Both the position numbers and the translations under genes were made by a program. Below the pieces are notes generated by a model. That model was not told where the DNA came from. It saw only the letters and a program-made list of their open reading frames with translations, and made no database searches. 20,156 nucleotides of DNA, taken from the NCBI GenBank assembly GCA_049608225.1, contig JBMYXI010000064.1:1-20156 (forward strand), read 5' to 3'. The DNA comes from Parashewanella sp049608225 (GTDB lineage: Bacteria > Pseudomonadota > Gammaproteobacteria > Enterobacterales > Shewanellaceae). Below are positions 14,958 through 20,156 of this stretch, piece after piece (position 1 is the first letter of the stretch; each line of letters begins with the position of its first letter).

Positions 14958-15791
14958 ATGCCTTATCTCACAGGTCGTTTTACCGACGGCTCTGAAATGA
15001 AAAAGTTAATTACCAGTAAGACGAAAGAAATCAAACTTTCTCTTATCGAGTCGCGCGCCGAAAAAAGACTTGAGTCTGTCGATTTGTCTGAGCTCCACAT
15101 AGCGACTAATTTGGAATATCTATCTAGTGGCTTTTCGCTACATATAACTCAGCAAAATTTAGATGACATTGCAAAGTGTTCCAACCTGAAATCGTTAACT
15201 CTTAGCACACCAGAGCGCCTTAACTTTTCGTGTTTAGCCAAAACAAAAATAGAAAAAATGTGGTTATGGGGAGCTGAAATTAATATCGACTCTTTTAGTG
15301 ACCTAGATAGCCTTGAGGAGCTATCAATATCAACAGCCCATGACGAAGATATTGACTTACAAAAGTTACCACGTAATTTATATTACCTGCGTCTTTCTCT
15401 CTCTCAGCTACAACTAAACTTATCTCAGATTGGGCTTCCTAAGCTTACAAGTTTGATTTTAGAAAATTTACCCCCGCAGCAAATTGACATCCCGGAAAAA
15501 ATAGCGAGTAACTTAGCCACCCTAGCACTCAGGAATTGCGCCAATATCGGTACATTTATGTCAGACTCTTTTAGACATAATCGTAAATTGCGTTTTCTGA
15601 ACCTTGAAGGCAGTAATTGGGAAAATTTACATGTTGACTACTTTTGCACTATGCCAACTTTGAAAAGAGTACTTATGACTGATACTTGTGGTATTTATGC
15701 TGATTTAAAAAGCAAAAGCAACCCCAATGGAACAGTCAAATTCGCCAATAAAAATGCTTTCAAACAATTCAAAGACTCTATTGGGTACTAA
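14958..15791 (+). CDS. Leucine-rich-repeat protein
   Basis: 277-aa protein with irregular leucine-rich repeats from about residue 40 to 250. Examples are CSNLKSLTLS, LDSLEELSIS, PRNLYYLRLS, LPKLTSLILE, ASNLATLALR, NRKLRFLNLE and MPTLKRVLMT, each fitting LxxLxLx at roughly 20-25 residue spacing. LRR solenoids bind proteins; the partner here is unknown. There is no signal peptide or membrane segment, so it is probably cytoplasmic or exported by a specialised route. I chose the ATG at 14958 because GGA lies eight bases upstream; an in-frame ATG at 14997 (MKKLIT) is an alternative. It is a single gene bounded by the kdsA terminator and its own terminator at 15827. LRR content, AT-rich coding and isolation suggest an accessory gene. 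Confidence 0.83.
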   Translation: MPYLTGRFTDGSEMKKLITSKTKEIKLSLIESRAEKRLESVDLSELHIATNLEYLSSGFSLHITQQNLDDIAKCSNLKSLTLSTPERLNFSCLAKTKIEKMWLWGAEINIDSFSDLDSLEELSISTAHDEDIDLQKLPRNLYYLRLSLSQLQLNLSQIGLPKLTSLILENLPPQQIDIPEKIASNLATLALRNCANIGTFMSDSFRHNRKLRFLNLEGSNWENLHVDYFCTMPTLKRVLMTDTCGIYADLKSKSNPNGTVKFANKNAFKQFKDSIGY

Positions 15792-15826
15792 AGACCAAAT
15801 CGTAGCTCTCATGTATCTTTTCTATC

Positions 15827-15857
15827 ACTAAGGTTGCATCGGCAGCCTTAGTTTTTT
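15827..15857 (+). terminator. Strong intrinsic terminator after the LRR gene
   Basis: 11-bp stem ACTAAGGTTGC / GCAGCCTTAGT with one G-U pair and loop ATCG, running into six T at 15852-15857. It isolates the LRR gene from the small ORF at 15879. Confidence 0.85.
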
Positions 15858-15878
15858 CAAATTCTTTAGGGATGAGTG

Positions 15879-16022
15879 ATGAAGTTTAAGTTAGTAATTA
15901 GCATGTACGTTCTTATTGTTTTTTTTGGCTTACTTTACGTTAAGCCGTCATACATGATTGATGTGATTGTGGCAGCTTTGATTGCAATGGGTTTAGGTAT
16001 TTACTTTTTGTTTAAAAAGTAA
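15879..16022 (+). CDS. Small two-helix membrane protein (47 aa)
   Basis: 47-codon ORF with start MKFKLVISMYVLIVFFGLLY and end GIYFLFKK. It has two hydrophobic helices (about 5-20 and 27-45) separated by VKPSYMID, and Lys at both ends, so both termini are likely cytoplasmic. AGGG lies seven bases before the ATG, a good ribosome binding site. It begins right after a strong terminator, so it must have its own promoter or depend on readthrough. No family recognised. It could be a small membrane regulator or a hydrophobic toxin-like peptide; no partner antitoxin is visible. Confidence 0.6.
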   Translation: MKFKLVISMYVLIVFFGLLYVKPSYMIDVIVAALIAMGLGIYFLFKK

Positions 16023-16047
16023 ATTTTATTTTTTAAGTGTACCTTTA

Positions 16048-16079
16048 CTAAAGCGTACTTTATTGTACATTGGCTTTAG
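16048..16079. repeat. Imperfect hairpin upstream of the DUF2789 gene
   Basis: Arms CTAAAGC (16048-16054) and GCTTTAG (16073-16079) enclose an inner GTAC / GTAC pair, with unequal bulges. No T-run follows. Possibly a weak terminator for the 47-aa gene or a leader structure. Confidence 0.35.
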
Positions 16080-16162
16080 AATATGAGCCTTTATTCTTTT
16101 TTTGAATTTAACTTGCTACTTCATTCTAAGAACATTAGTTACTTCAAGTATAAAAACGTGTT

Positions 16163-16191
16163 CTAATTTTTCACTCACCAAAATTAGAGTG
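16163..16191 (+). promoter_or_regulatory. Leader hairpin overlapping the DUF2789 ribosome binding region
   Basis: CTAATTTT (16163-16170) pairs with AAAATTAG (16180-16187). Within its loop CACTC can instead pair with GAGTG (16187-16191). Both pairings cover the AGAG that precedes the ATG at 16198. The two are mutually exclusive, so the leader could switch, but this is only a sequence-level observation. Confidence 0.3.
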
Positions 16192-16197
16192 CTAATT

Positions 16198-16434
16198 ATG
16201 GAATCGCCAATTCATAGTGTCAGTGCGCTATTTGAGCAGCTTGGCCTGAACAGTTCAACTCAAAAAATCGACGAGTTTATCTCGCAAAACAGCCCGATCC
16301 CTTCGCATGTTGAATTGTTTCACGCCAGCTGTTGGACGCCATCCCAAGCAAGCTTTTTAAAACAAATGAAAGAAGAAGATGCTGATTGGACTGTTGTCGT
16401 TGATCAATTAGATGCTCGATTACGAAGTAAATGA
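16198..16434 (+). CDS. DUF2789 family protein
   Basis: 78-aa cytoplasmic protein of the DUF2789 family, a small gammaproteobacterial family without known function. The family pattern is clear: HSVSALFEQLGLNSS at the start, FISQNSPIP in the middle, then the signature FHASCWTPSQASFLKQ and DADWTVVVDQLDARLR at the end. I chose the ATG at 16198, which gives the usual family length. The frame stays open upstream to an ATG at 16102, but the extra 32 residues show no similarity to the family and pass through the leader hairpin. It is flanked by a convergent minus-strand gene. Confidence 0.85.
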   Translation: MESPIHSVSALFEQLGLNSSTQKIDEFISQNSPIPSHVELFHASCWTPSQASFLKQMKEEDADWTVVVDQLDARLRSK

Positions 16435-16505
16435 CACCGACTAATATTTACATTGTTCTTGTACATCAGGGGAGTAGCGCTTCAGTAACAAGCGAGCCAC
16501 TAGCA

Positions 16506-16922
16506 TTAACGACGGCAATAAAGGTAAACCGTACCAGAAGCTAAAATCACTCCGAACACGCCAATGCCGGAGCCAATCGCAACTCCTGCTGATGCAGCAG
16601 TAAAAGCTGAAACAAGCCCGCCAGTTACTCCACCAGCGACGCCACCTCCTGCGAGAAAACCGCCCATAACAAATGCTGTATTACATGGATCACAACGATA
16701 TCGTTTAGAAAAAACCTCATTGGGTTTGTTTTTTGCACTTACCTTCTCATCAGCTTTTTGGGGTTCAATCTCTATACCTTGATGCTCATGAAATGAACTA
16801 ATCAACGCATCCTTAAAGGCTTCATTTTGCTTACCTCGGTAACCATTACGATTGTCAGGCGAATAAGTCCCATAGCCTTGTTCGCAAGCTGAAGCTGTCG
16901 AACCATCGGTTTTTATTGACAT
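16506..16922 (-). CDS. Glycine-zipper two-helix membrane protein (unknown)
   Basis: 138-aa protein with no recognised family. Residues 1-75 are hydrophilic, Ser/Asn/Lys-rich and without a signal peptide. A CDPC pair follows at C77 and C80. The rest is a hydrophobic hairpin of two helices (about 84-107 and 112-135). The first is packed with GG pairs (GGFLAGGGVAGGVTGG); the second has a GxxxG-type GSGIGVFG. Such glycine zippers occur in pore-forming peptides, effectors and outer-membrane lipoprotein-like proteins. The chain ends in CRR. The start (16920-16922) has AAAGAG very close upstream. It is convergent with DUF2789 and divergent from lolB. AT-rich surroundings and lack of relatives suggest an accessory gene. 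A membrane-inserting secreted protein is one option, unproven. Confidence 0.65.
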   Translation of the reverse strand: MSIKTDGSTASACEQGYGTYSPDNRNGYRGKQNEAFKDALISSFHEHQGIEIEPQKADEKVSAKNKPNEVFSKRYRCDPCNTAFVMGGFLAGGGVAGGVTGGLVSAFTAASAGVAIGSGIGVFGVILASGTVYLYCRR

Positions 16923-17004
16923 ACTCTTTATCTAACTAAGATTAAATCTTGATTAATTTTGAACTCAACACCTAAAATTTCAATGGTAATCTCATTAAGA
17001 GTAA

Positions 17005-17727
17005 ATGAAGCTTGTTTCATCATTTCGATTTAATAACTTGGATATTGAAGCAATTACGATTATTCTGTTCATTAACATTTATCTGGTTGAAATTACATTG
17101 GCGCTTATTTCTTACTTCACACCTTCTTTGCCCTCTTACTATAAAAGAATATTGACGGTTGTTGGTCTGCTATTCGTTATTAATGGCTGCACATCATTAA
17201 GTAAAACCGCACTAGTTCCGATACAAGTTGATCAAATATCGCAAGCGAAGGCTTGGGAACTGCAAGGAAAAATATTTATAAAAAACCAAGGCAAAAAACT
17301 ATCCAGTAATTTGTATTGGCGTCATAACATCAATTCAGACGAGCTAGTATTAACAACCGTCATTGGCACCGAAATTTTGCGATTATTTCGACAACCTGAT
17401 CTAACAACATTAGAATTTGATGGCGAAAAATATACAGATCAGCAAGCCAGCCGATTATTGACGAGAATCACAGGCCTTTCACTTCCTATTGAACAATTGC
17501 CACATTGGATCACTGGTCAAGTTCAGGCGCAGCATGTAAAGCATCTTGATGAATATGGCCGCATTGCACAAGCCGAAATGACATTTCAACATCAAGCTTG
17601 GCAATTAAACTATTTGAGCTGGCAAAAACAAAGCGGCGTTGCAATTCCGAAACAAATGAAGCTGAATAAAGCAGGGTTGCAACTCAAAATTCAAGTTAAT
17701 CATTGGCAAGCTCTTACTCAAAAATAA
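17005..17727 (+). CDS. lolB: Outer-membrane lipoprotein receptor LolB
   Basis: LolB receives lipoproteins from LolA and inserts them in the inner leaflet of the outer membrane. The lipobox VINGC (C62) and the mature start W-E-L-Q-G-K-I match the family. The ATG at 17005 gives 240 aa, but its first 41 residues are unusual: they contain an extra hydrophobic segment (about 15-38) before the signal peptide. A TTG at 17128 would give a normal 20-residue lipoprotein signal (PSYYKRILTVVGLLFVINGC after the start), but has no Shine-Dalgarno site. No ATG lies between. I give the longest ATG form and consider 17128 the more likely mature-type start. It begins the lolB-ispE-prs run, with 32 bases to ispE. 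Confidence 0.88.
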   Translation: MKLVSSFRFNNLDIEAITIILFINIYLVEITLALISYFTPSLPSYYKRILTVVGLLFVINGCTSLSKTALVPIQVDQISQAKAWELQGKIFIKNQGKKLSSNLYWRHNINSDELVLTTVIGTEILRLFRQPDLTTLEFDGEKYTDQQASRLLTRITGLSLPIEQLPHWITGQVQAQHVKHLDEYGRIAQAEMTFQHQAWQLNYLSWQKQSGVAIPKQMKLNKAGLQLKIQVNHWQALTQK

Positions 17728-17759
17728 CCAATATACCCAAGCATAGAATTTAGACTGTA

Positions 17760-18614
17760 ATGAAAACACAACAAATACATTGGCCTGCCCCAGCCAAACT
17801 CAATCTGTTACTGCACATTAATGGTCGCCGATCCGACGGCTATCATGAACTGCAAACCTTATTTCAGTTTATTGATAAATGTGATTATTTAAATTTCTCA
17901 ATACGTGACGATGATCAACTCATCTTACATTCAGCACTTAACCAGGTTGTTGCGCAGACAGATAACTTAATTCTTAAAGCTGCAAAGTTATTAAAACAAG
18001 CCACTCACTTTAACGGTGGTGCAGATATTTTCTTGGAAAAAAACTTACCCATGGGCGGCGGATTAGGTGGTGGTTCTTCCGATGCAGCAACCACATTAGT
18101 TGCATTAAATCATCTTTGGAATACTCAAATTAGCACGGATGAATTGGCAAAAATTGGATTGAAACTTGGTGCTGATGTCCCTGTTTTTATTAGGGGTTTC
18201 GCCGCTTTTGCTGAAGGGGTTGGCGAACACCTACAACCAGTTAAATTACAAGAAAAACATTATTTGATCATTGCGCCTGATGTGCATGTATCCACCATGG
18301 CGGTTTTCCAACATCCTGAATTACCGCGAAATACACCTAAGCTTAGTCTTGAAAATTTATTAACAAATCCTTGGAAAAATGATTGTCAATCACTGGTCTG
18401 TCAAACATATCCTCAAGTTGCCAAGGCATTAGAGTGGCTGGTAGAATATGCCCCGTCCAGAATGACCGGAACAGGCGCATGCGTGTTTGCTGAATTCGAT
18501 GACGAGCAGCTTGCAATTAACGCGCTGAAACAACTCCCAAGTCATTTAAATGGGTTTGTTGCAAAAGGATGTAATCAGTCGCCATTGCAAGCAGTATTAG
18601 CTGAAAATAACTAA
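17760..18614 (+). CDS. ispE: 4-diphosphocytidyl-2-C-methyl-D-erythritol kinase
   Basis: 284-aa cytoplasmic GHMP kinase of the MEP isoprenoid pathway. It phosphorylates CDP-methylerythritol at the 2-hydroxyl using ATP. Motif 1 is WPAPAKLNLLLHI with K13. The ATP-binding Gly-rich loop is PMGGGLGGGSSDAATTL (97-113). D139 in LGADVPVF is the catalytic Asp. The third motif is MTGTGACVF near the C-terminus. The length matches the family. The ATG at 17760 has no clear Shine-Dalgarno site and follows lolB by 32 bases, so it is probably cotranscribed. The lolB-ispE-prs order is common in Gammaproteobacteria. Confidence 0.97.
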   Translation: MKTQQIHWPAPAKLNLLLHINGRRSDGYHELQTLFQFIDKCDYLNFSIRDDDQLILHSALNQVVAQTDNLILKAAKLLKQATHFNGGADIFLEKNLPMGGGLGGGSSDAATTLVALNHLWNTQISTDELAKIGLKLGADVPVFIRGFAAFAEGVGEHLQPVKLQEKHYLIIAPDVHVSTMAVFQHPELPRNTPKLSLENLLTNPWKNDCQSLVCQTYPQVAKALEWLVEYAPSRMTGTGACVFAEFDDEQLAINALKQLPSHLNGFVAKGCNQSPLQAVLAENN

Positions 18615-18702
18615 ATTCATGGTTAATTTATTTCAGTTTTAGCCACTGATTATTTTAGACATGGATAACTCTCACACTATGCCAAAGCCTGAGGTTCATA
18701 CA

Positions 18703-19650
18703 GTGCCTGACATCAAGCTGTTTGCTGGGAACGCCACACCTAGCCTTGCGAAGAAGATTGCCGACCGTTTATTTTGTAAACTTGGAGATGCCGAAGTAGG
18801 CCGTTTTAGCGACGGTGAAATCAGTGTTCAAATCAACGAAAATGTTCGTGGAGCTGATGCCTTTATCATCCAGTCAACATGCGCTCCAACCAACGATAAT
18901 TTAATGGAATTAATCGTAATGGTTGACGCATTACGTCGCGCTTCTGCGGGTCGTATTACCGCTGTTATCCCATACTTTGGTTATGCACGCCAAGATCGTC
19001 GTGTTCGAAGTGCTCGTGTACCTATTACAGCAAAAGTCGTTGCTGACTTTTTATCAAGCGTCGGTGTTGACCGCGTATTAACCTGCGACCTTCATGCAGA
19101 ACAAATTCAAGGATTCTTCGACGTACCTGTCGATAATGTATTCGGCAGCCCAGTACTGCTTGATGACATGATCGCCAAAGAACTCGACAACCCTGTTGTA
19201 GTTTCACCAGACATTGGTGGCGTTGTTCGTGCTCGCGCGGTTGCGAAGCTGCTTAATGATTCCGATTTAGCCATTATTGATAAGCGTCGTCCTAAAGCCA
19301 ACGTATCTCAAGTAATGCATATTATTGGTGATGTTGAAGGTCGCGACTGCATTATTGTTGACGACATGATCGACACCGGTGGCACACTTTGTAAAGCCGC
19401 TGAAGCATTAAAAGAGCAAGGTGCAAACCGCGTATTCGCTTATGCAACTCACCCGATTTTTTCAGGCAATGCACCACAGAATATCGCTGAATCAGTAATT
19501 GATGAAGTTATCGTGACTGACACTGTGCCACTTAGCAAAGAAATGATGAAATCAGGCAAAGTCAGCCAGCTGACCATGTCTGCTGTTCTTGCTGAAGCAA
19601 TTCGTCGTGTAAGCAACGAAGAATCTATCTCTGCTATGTTTAAACATTAA
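18703..19650 (+). CDS. prs: Ribose-phosphate pyrophosphokinase (PRPP synthase)
   Basis: Makes PRPP from ribose 5-phosphate and ATP for nucleotide, His, Trp and NAD synthesis. Cytoplasmic hexamer, class I. Motifs: FSDGEISVQINENVRG, YFGYARQDRR (ATP site), DLHAEQIQGFF, and the PRPP loop VDDMIDTGGT. I start at the GTG at 18703: it gives exactly 315 aa, as in E. coli, with the start MPDIKLFAGNATP matching the E. coli MPDMKLFAGNATP. TGAGG lies eight bases upstream. The frame also opens at ATG 18661 and 18679, adding 14 or 8 residues; 18661 has no Shine-Dalgarno site. Follows ispE by 88 bases. The usual tRNA gene that often sits here is not present. Confidence 0.96.
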   Translation: MPDIKLFAGNATPSLAKKIADRLFCKLGDAEVGRFSDGEISVQINENVRGADAFIIQSTCAPTNDNLMELIVMVDALRRASAGRITAVIPYFGYARQDRRVRSARVPITAKVVADFLSSVGVDRVLTCDLHAEQIQGFFDVPVDNVFGSPVLLDDMIAKELDNPVVVSPDIGGVVRARAVAKLLNDSDLAIIDKRRPKANVSQVMHIIGDVEGRDCIIVDDMIDTGGTLCKAAEALKEQGANRVFAYATHPIFSGNAPQNIAESVIDEVIVTDTVPLSKEMMKSGKVSQLTMSAVLAEAIRRVSNEESISAMFKH

Positions 19651-19656
19651 TTTTTC

Positions 19657-19690
19657 AAATTAAGCGCACTTCGAGAGTGCGCTTAATTTT
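19657..19690. terminator. Bidirectional terminator between prs and the LRR gene
   Basis: Perfect 14-bp stem AAATTAAGCGCACT / AGTGCGCTTAATTT with loop TCGAG, placed between two convergent genes. The right arm carries AATTTT on the plus strand, and the symmetric arm gives an equivalent T-rich end on the minus strand. Confidence 0.8.
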
Positions 19691-19694
19691 GAGT

Positions 19695-20156
19695 TCAGCT
19701 ACACTTGGCCAGTGAAATCATACAAGTACCATTATCGCCTTCAAAAGACACATGTCCATTTTGTACTAATGGACACAATGAGAGACAGTCAGTTAAACCT
19801 GAGTCATTAGAAATTATCAGCTTGCCAGAAAATGATGGACTTAAGTTTTGCAATCCGTCCAAGTTTTTTAGGGAAGTATCACTAATTATTTGTAAACTTC
19901 CTGAAATATCCGTTAAATTTTTTAACCCCGTTAACGAAGCTAAGTTGCTTAAGTTTATTAATTCTAAATCACCATTTATCTGAGTAACATCCTGTAAAAA
20001 ATCAGCATTGGTAATATTTGCCTCATTAATTAATCGAATATGAGCATTTAGCTGTCCACCATCAGTCACAAGCGAGCCGATTTCATTTACACGCCCGTTA
20101 TCACCAACATGATAATAAGAATGAAACAATTTTTGTTCGACTTTCGCTATTGCATT
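19695..20156 (-). CDS. L-domain/LRR protein, 5' end beyond the window
   Basis: Partial gene: the frame stays open to the window edge, so the start lies outside. The apparent TTG start at 20127-20129 continues upstream as AIAKVEQK without a stop. The visible 153 residues resemble receptor L-domain beta-helix repeats: FLQDVTQINGDLELINL, then GLKNLTDISGSLQIIS, then GLQNLSPSFSGKLIIS. This family occurs in extracellular bacterial and eukaryotic proteins. The C-terminus has four Cys (DCLSLC ... TCMISLAKC) likely to form disulfides, supporting export. A signal peptide, if present, would be in the missing part. It is convergent with prs, sharing a terminator. Function unknown. Confidence 0.8.
   Translation of the reverse strand, partial: NAIAKVEQKLFHSYYHVGDNGRVNEIGSLVTDGGQLNAHIRLINEANITNADFLQDVTQINGDLELINLSNLASLTGLKNLTDISGSLQIISDTSLKNLDGLQNLSPSFSGKLIISNDSGLTDCLSLCPLVQNGHVSFEGDNGTCMISLAKCS

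Noticed and set aside
16102..16197. Upstream ATG for the DUF2789 gene
   Set aside because: The extra 32 residues do not match the family, and the region holds leader hairpins rather than coding signal.
16564..16782. 72-residue plus-strand frame, Pro/Ala-rich
   Set aside because: It is the antisense of the Gly-rich minus-strand gene; Pro/Ala richness mirrors Gly/Ala codons, and no ribosome site precedes it.
16483..20080. Shared ACAAGCGAGCC at about 16488 and 20069
   Set aside because: Only 11 bases; one copy is coding (GSLVT on the minus strand) and the flanks diverge, so a chance match is more likely than a repeat.
20127..20129. TTG as the start of the minus-strand L-domain gene
   Set aside because: The frame continues to the window edge without a stop, so the gene is cut; the TTG has no ribosome site.
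1..20156. CRISPR array, tRNA, rRNA, insertion sequence or prophage
   Set aside because: No spaced direct repeats, cloverleaf, transposase or phage genes were seen when reading both strands.

Overview
The window is chromosomal DNA of a low-to-moderate GC (roughly 40% by eye) gammaproteobacterium, probably marine and free-living. The evidence is a lolB-ispE-prs run, a sirB2-sirB1-...-kdsA block and a non-metal type KdsA, all arranged as in many Gammaproteobacteria, plus a copper nitrite reductase and a DNR-type regulator. A relative of Kangiellaceae, Oceanospirillales or Alteromonadales fits, but the genus cannot be fixed from the sequence alone. I see no tRNA, rRNA, CRISPR array, insertion sequence or prophage gene.

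Layout. (1) 1-1354: a 393-aa protein of unknown function, with a Ser/Pro-rich N-terminus, a helical core and a short charged C-terminal helix that resembles an ESCRT-III MIM1 tail. (2) 1355-4908: a denitrification and copper block. nirK is preceded by a near-perfect FNR/DNR-type box placed correctly for activation and followed by a strong terminator. Then come a secreted 280-aa protein with two similar halves, a SCO1/SenC thiol copper chaperone and a PCu(A)C copper chaperone with a complete HX10MX21HXM site. (3) 4949-9043, minus strand: a 1364-aa unknown protein, mostly helical. (4) 9244-9942: a DNR/FNR-like regulator whose recognition helix carries the E..SR signature expected to read the box in front of nirK. 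(5) 10067-11296: a secreted GDSL (SGNH) lipase/acyltransferase. (6) 11409-14827: sirB2, sirB1, a DUF819 membrane protein and kdsA. (7) 14828-17004: an accessory stretch with a REP-like palindrome, an LRR protein, a 47-aa two-helix membrane protein, a DUF2789 protein and a minus-strand glycine-zipper protein. (8) 17005-19650: lolB, ispE and prs, for outer-membrane lipoprotein insertion, isoprenoid precursor synthesis and PRPP synthesis. (9) 19695-20156: the 3' part of a minus-strand L-domain/LRR protein whose start lies outside the window.

How the parts fit. Dnr probably senses nitric oxide or low oxygen and activates nirK. NirK, likely exported folded by Tat, reduces nitrite to NO in the periplasm. 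The SCO and PCu(A)C proteins next to it are suited to load its copper sites, or those of a terminal oxidase. The 280-aa protein sits inside this cassette and is the best candidate for a new maturation or assembly factor. The two large unknown proteins flanking the denitrification block and the glycine-zipper protein share Ser-rich, signal-less N-termini and no recognised domain. They may be secreted effectors, but this is inference.
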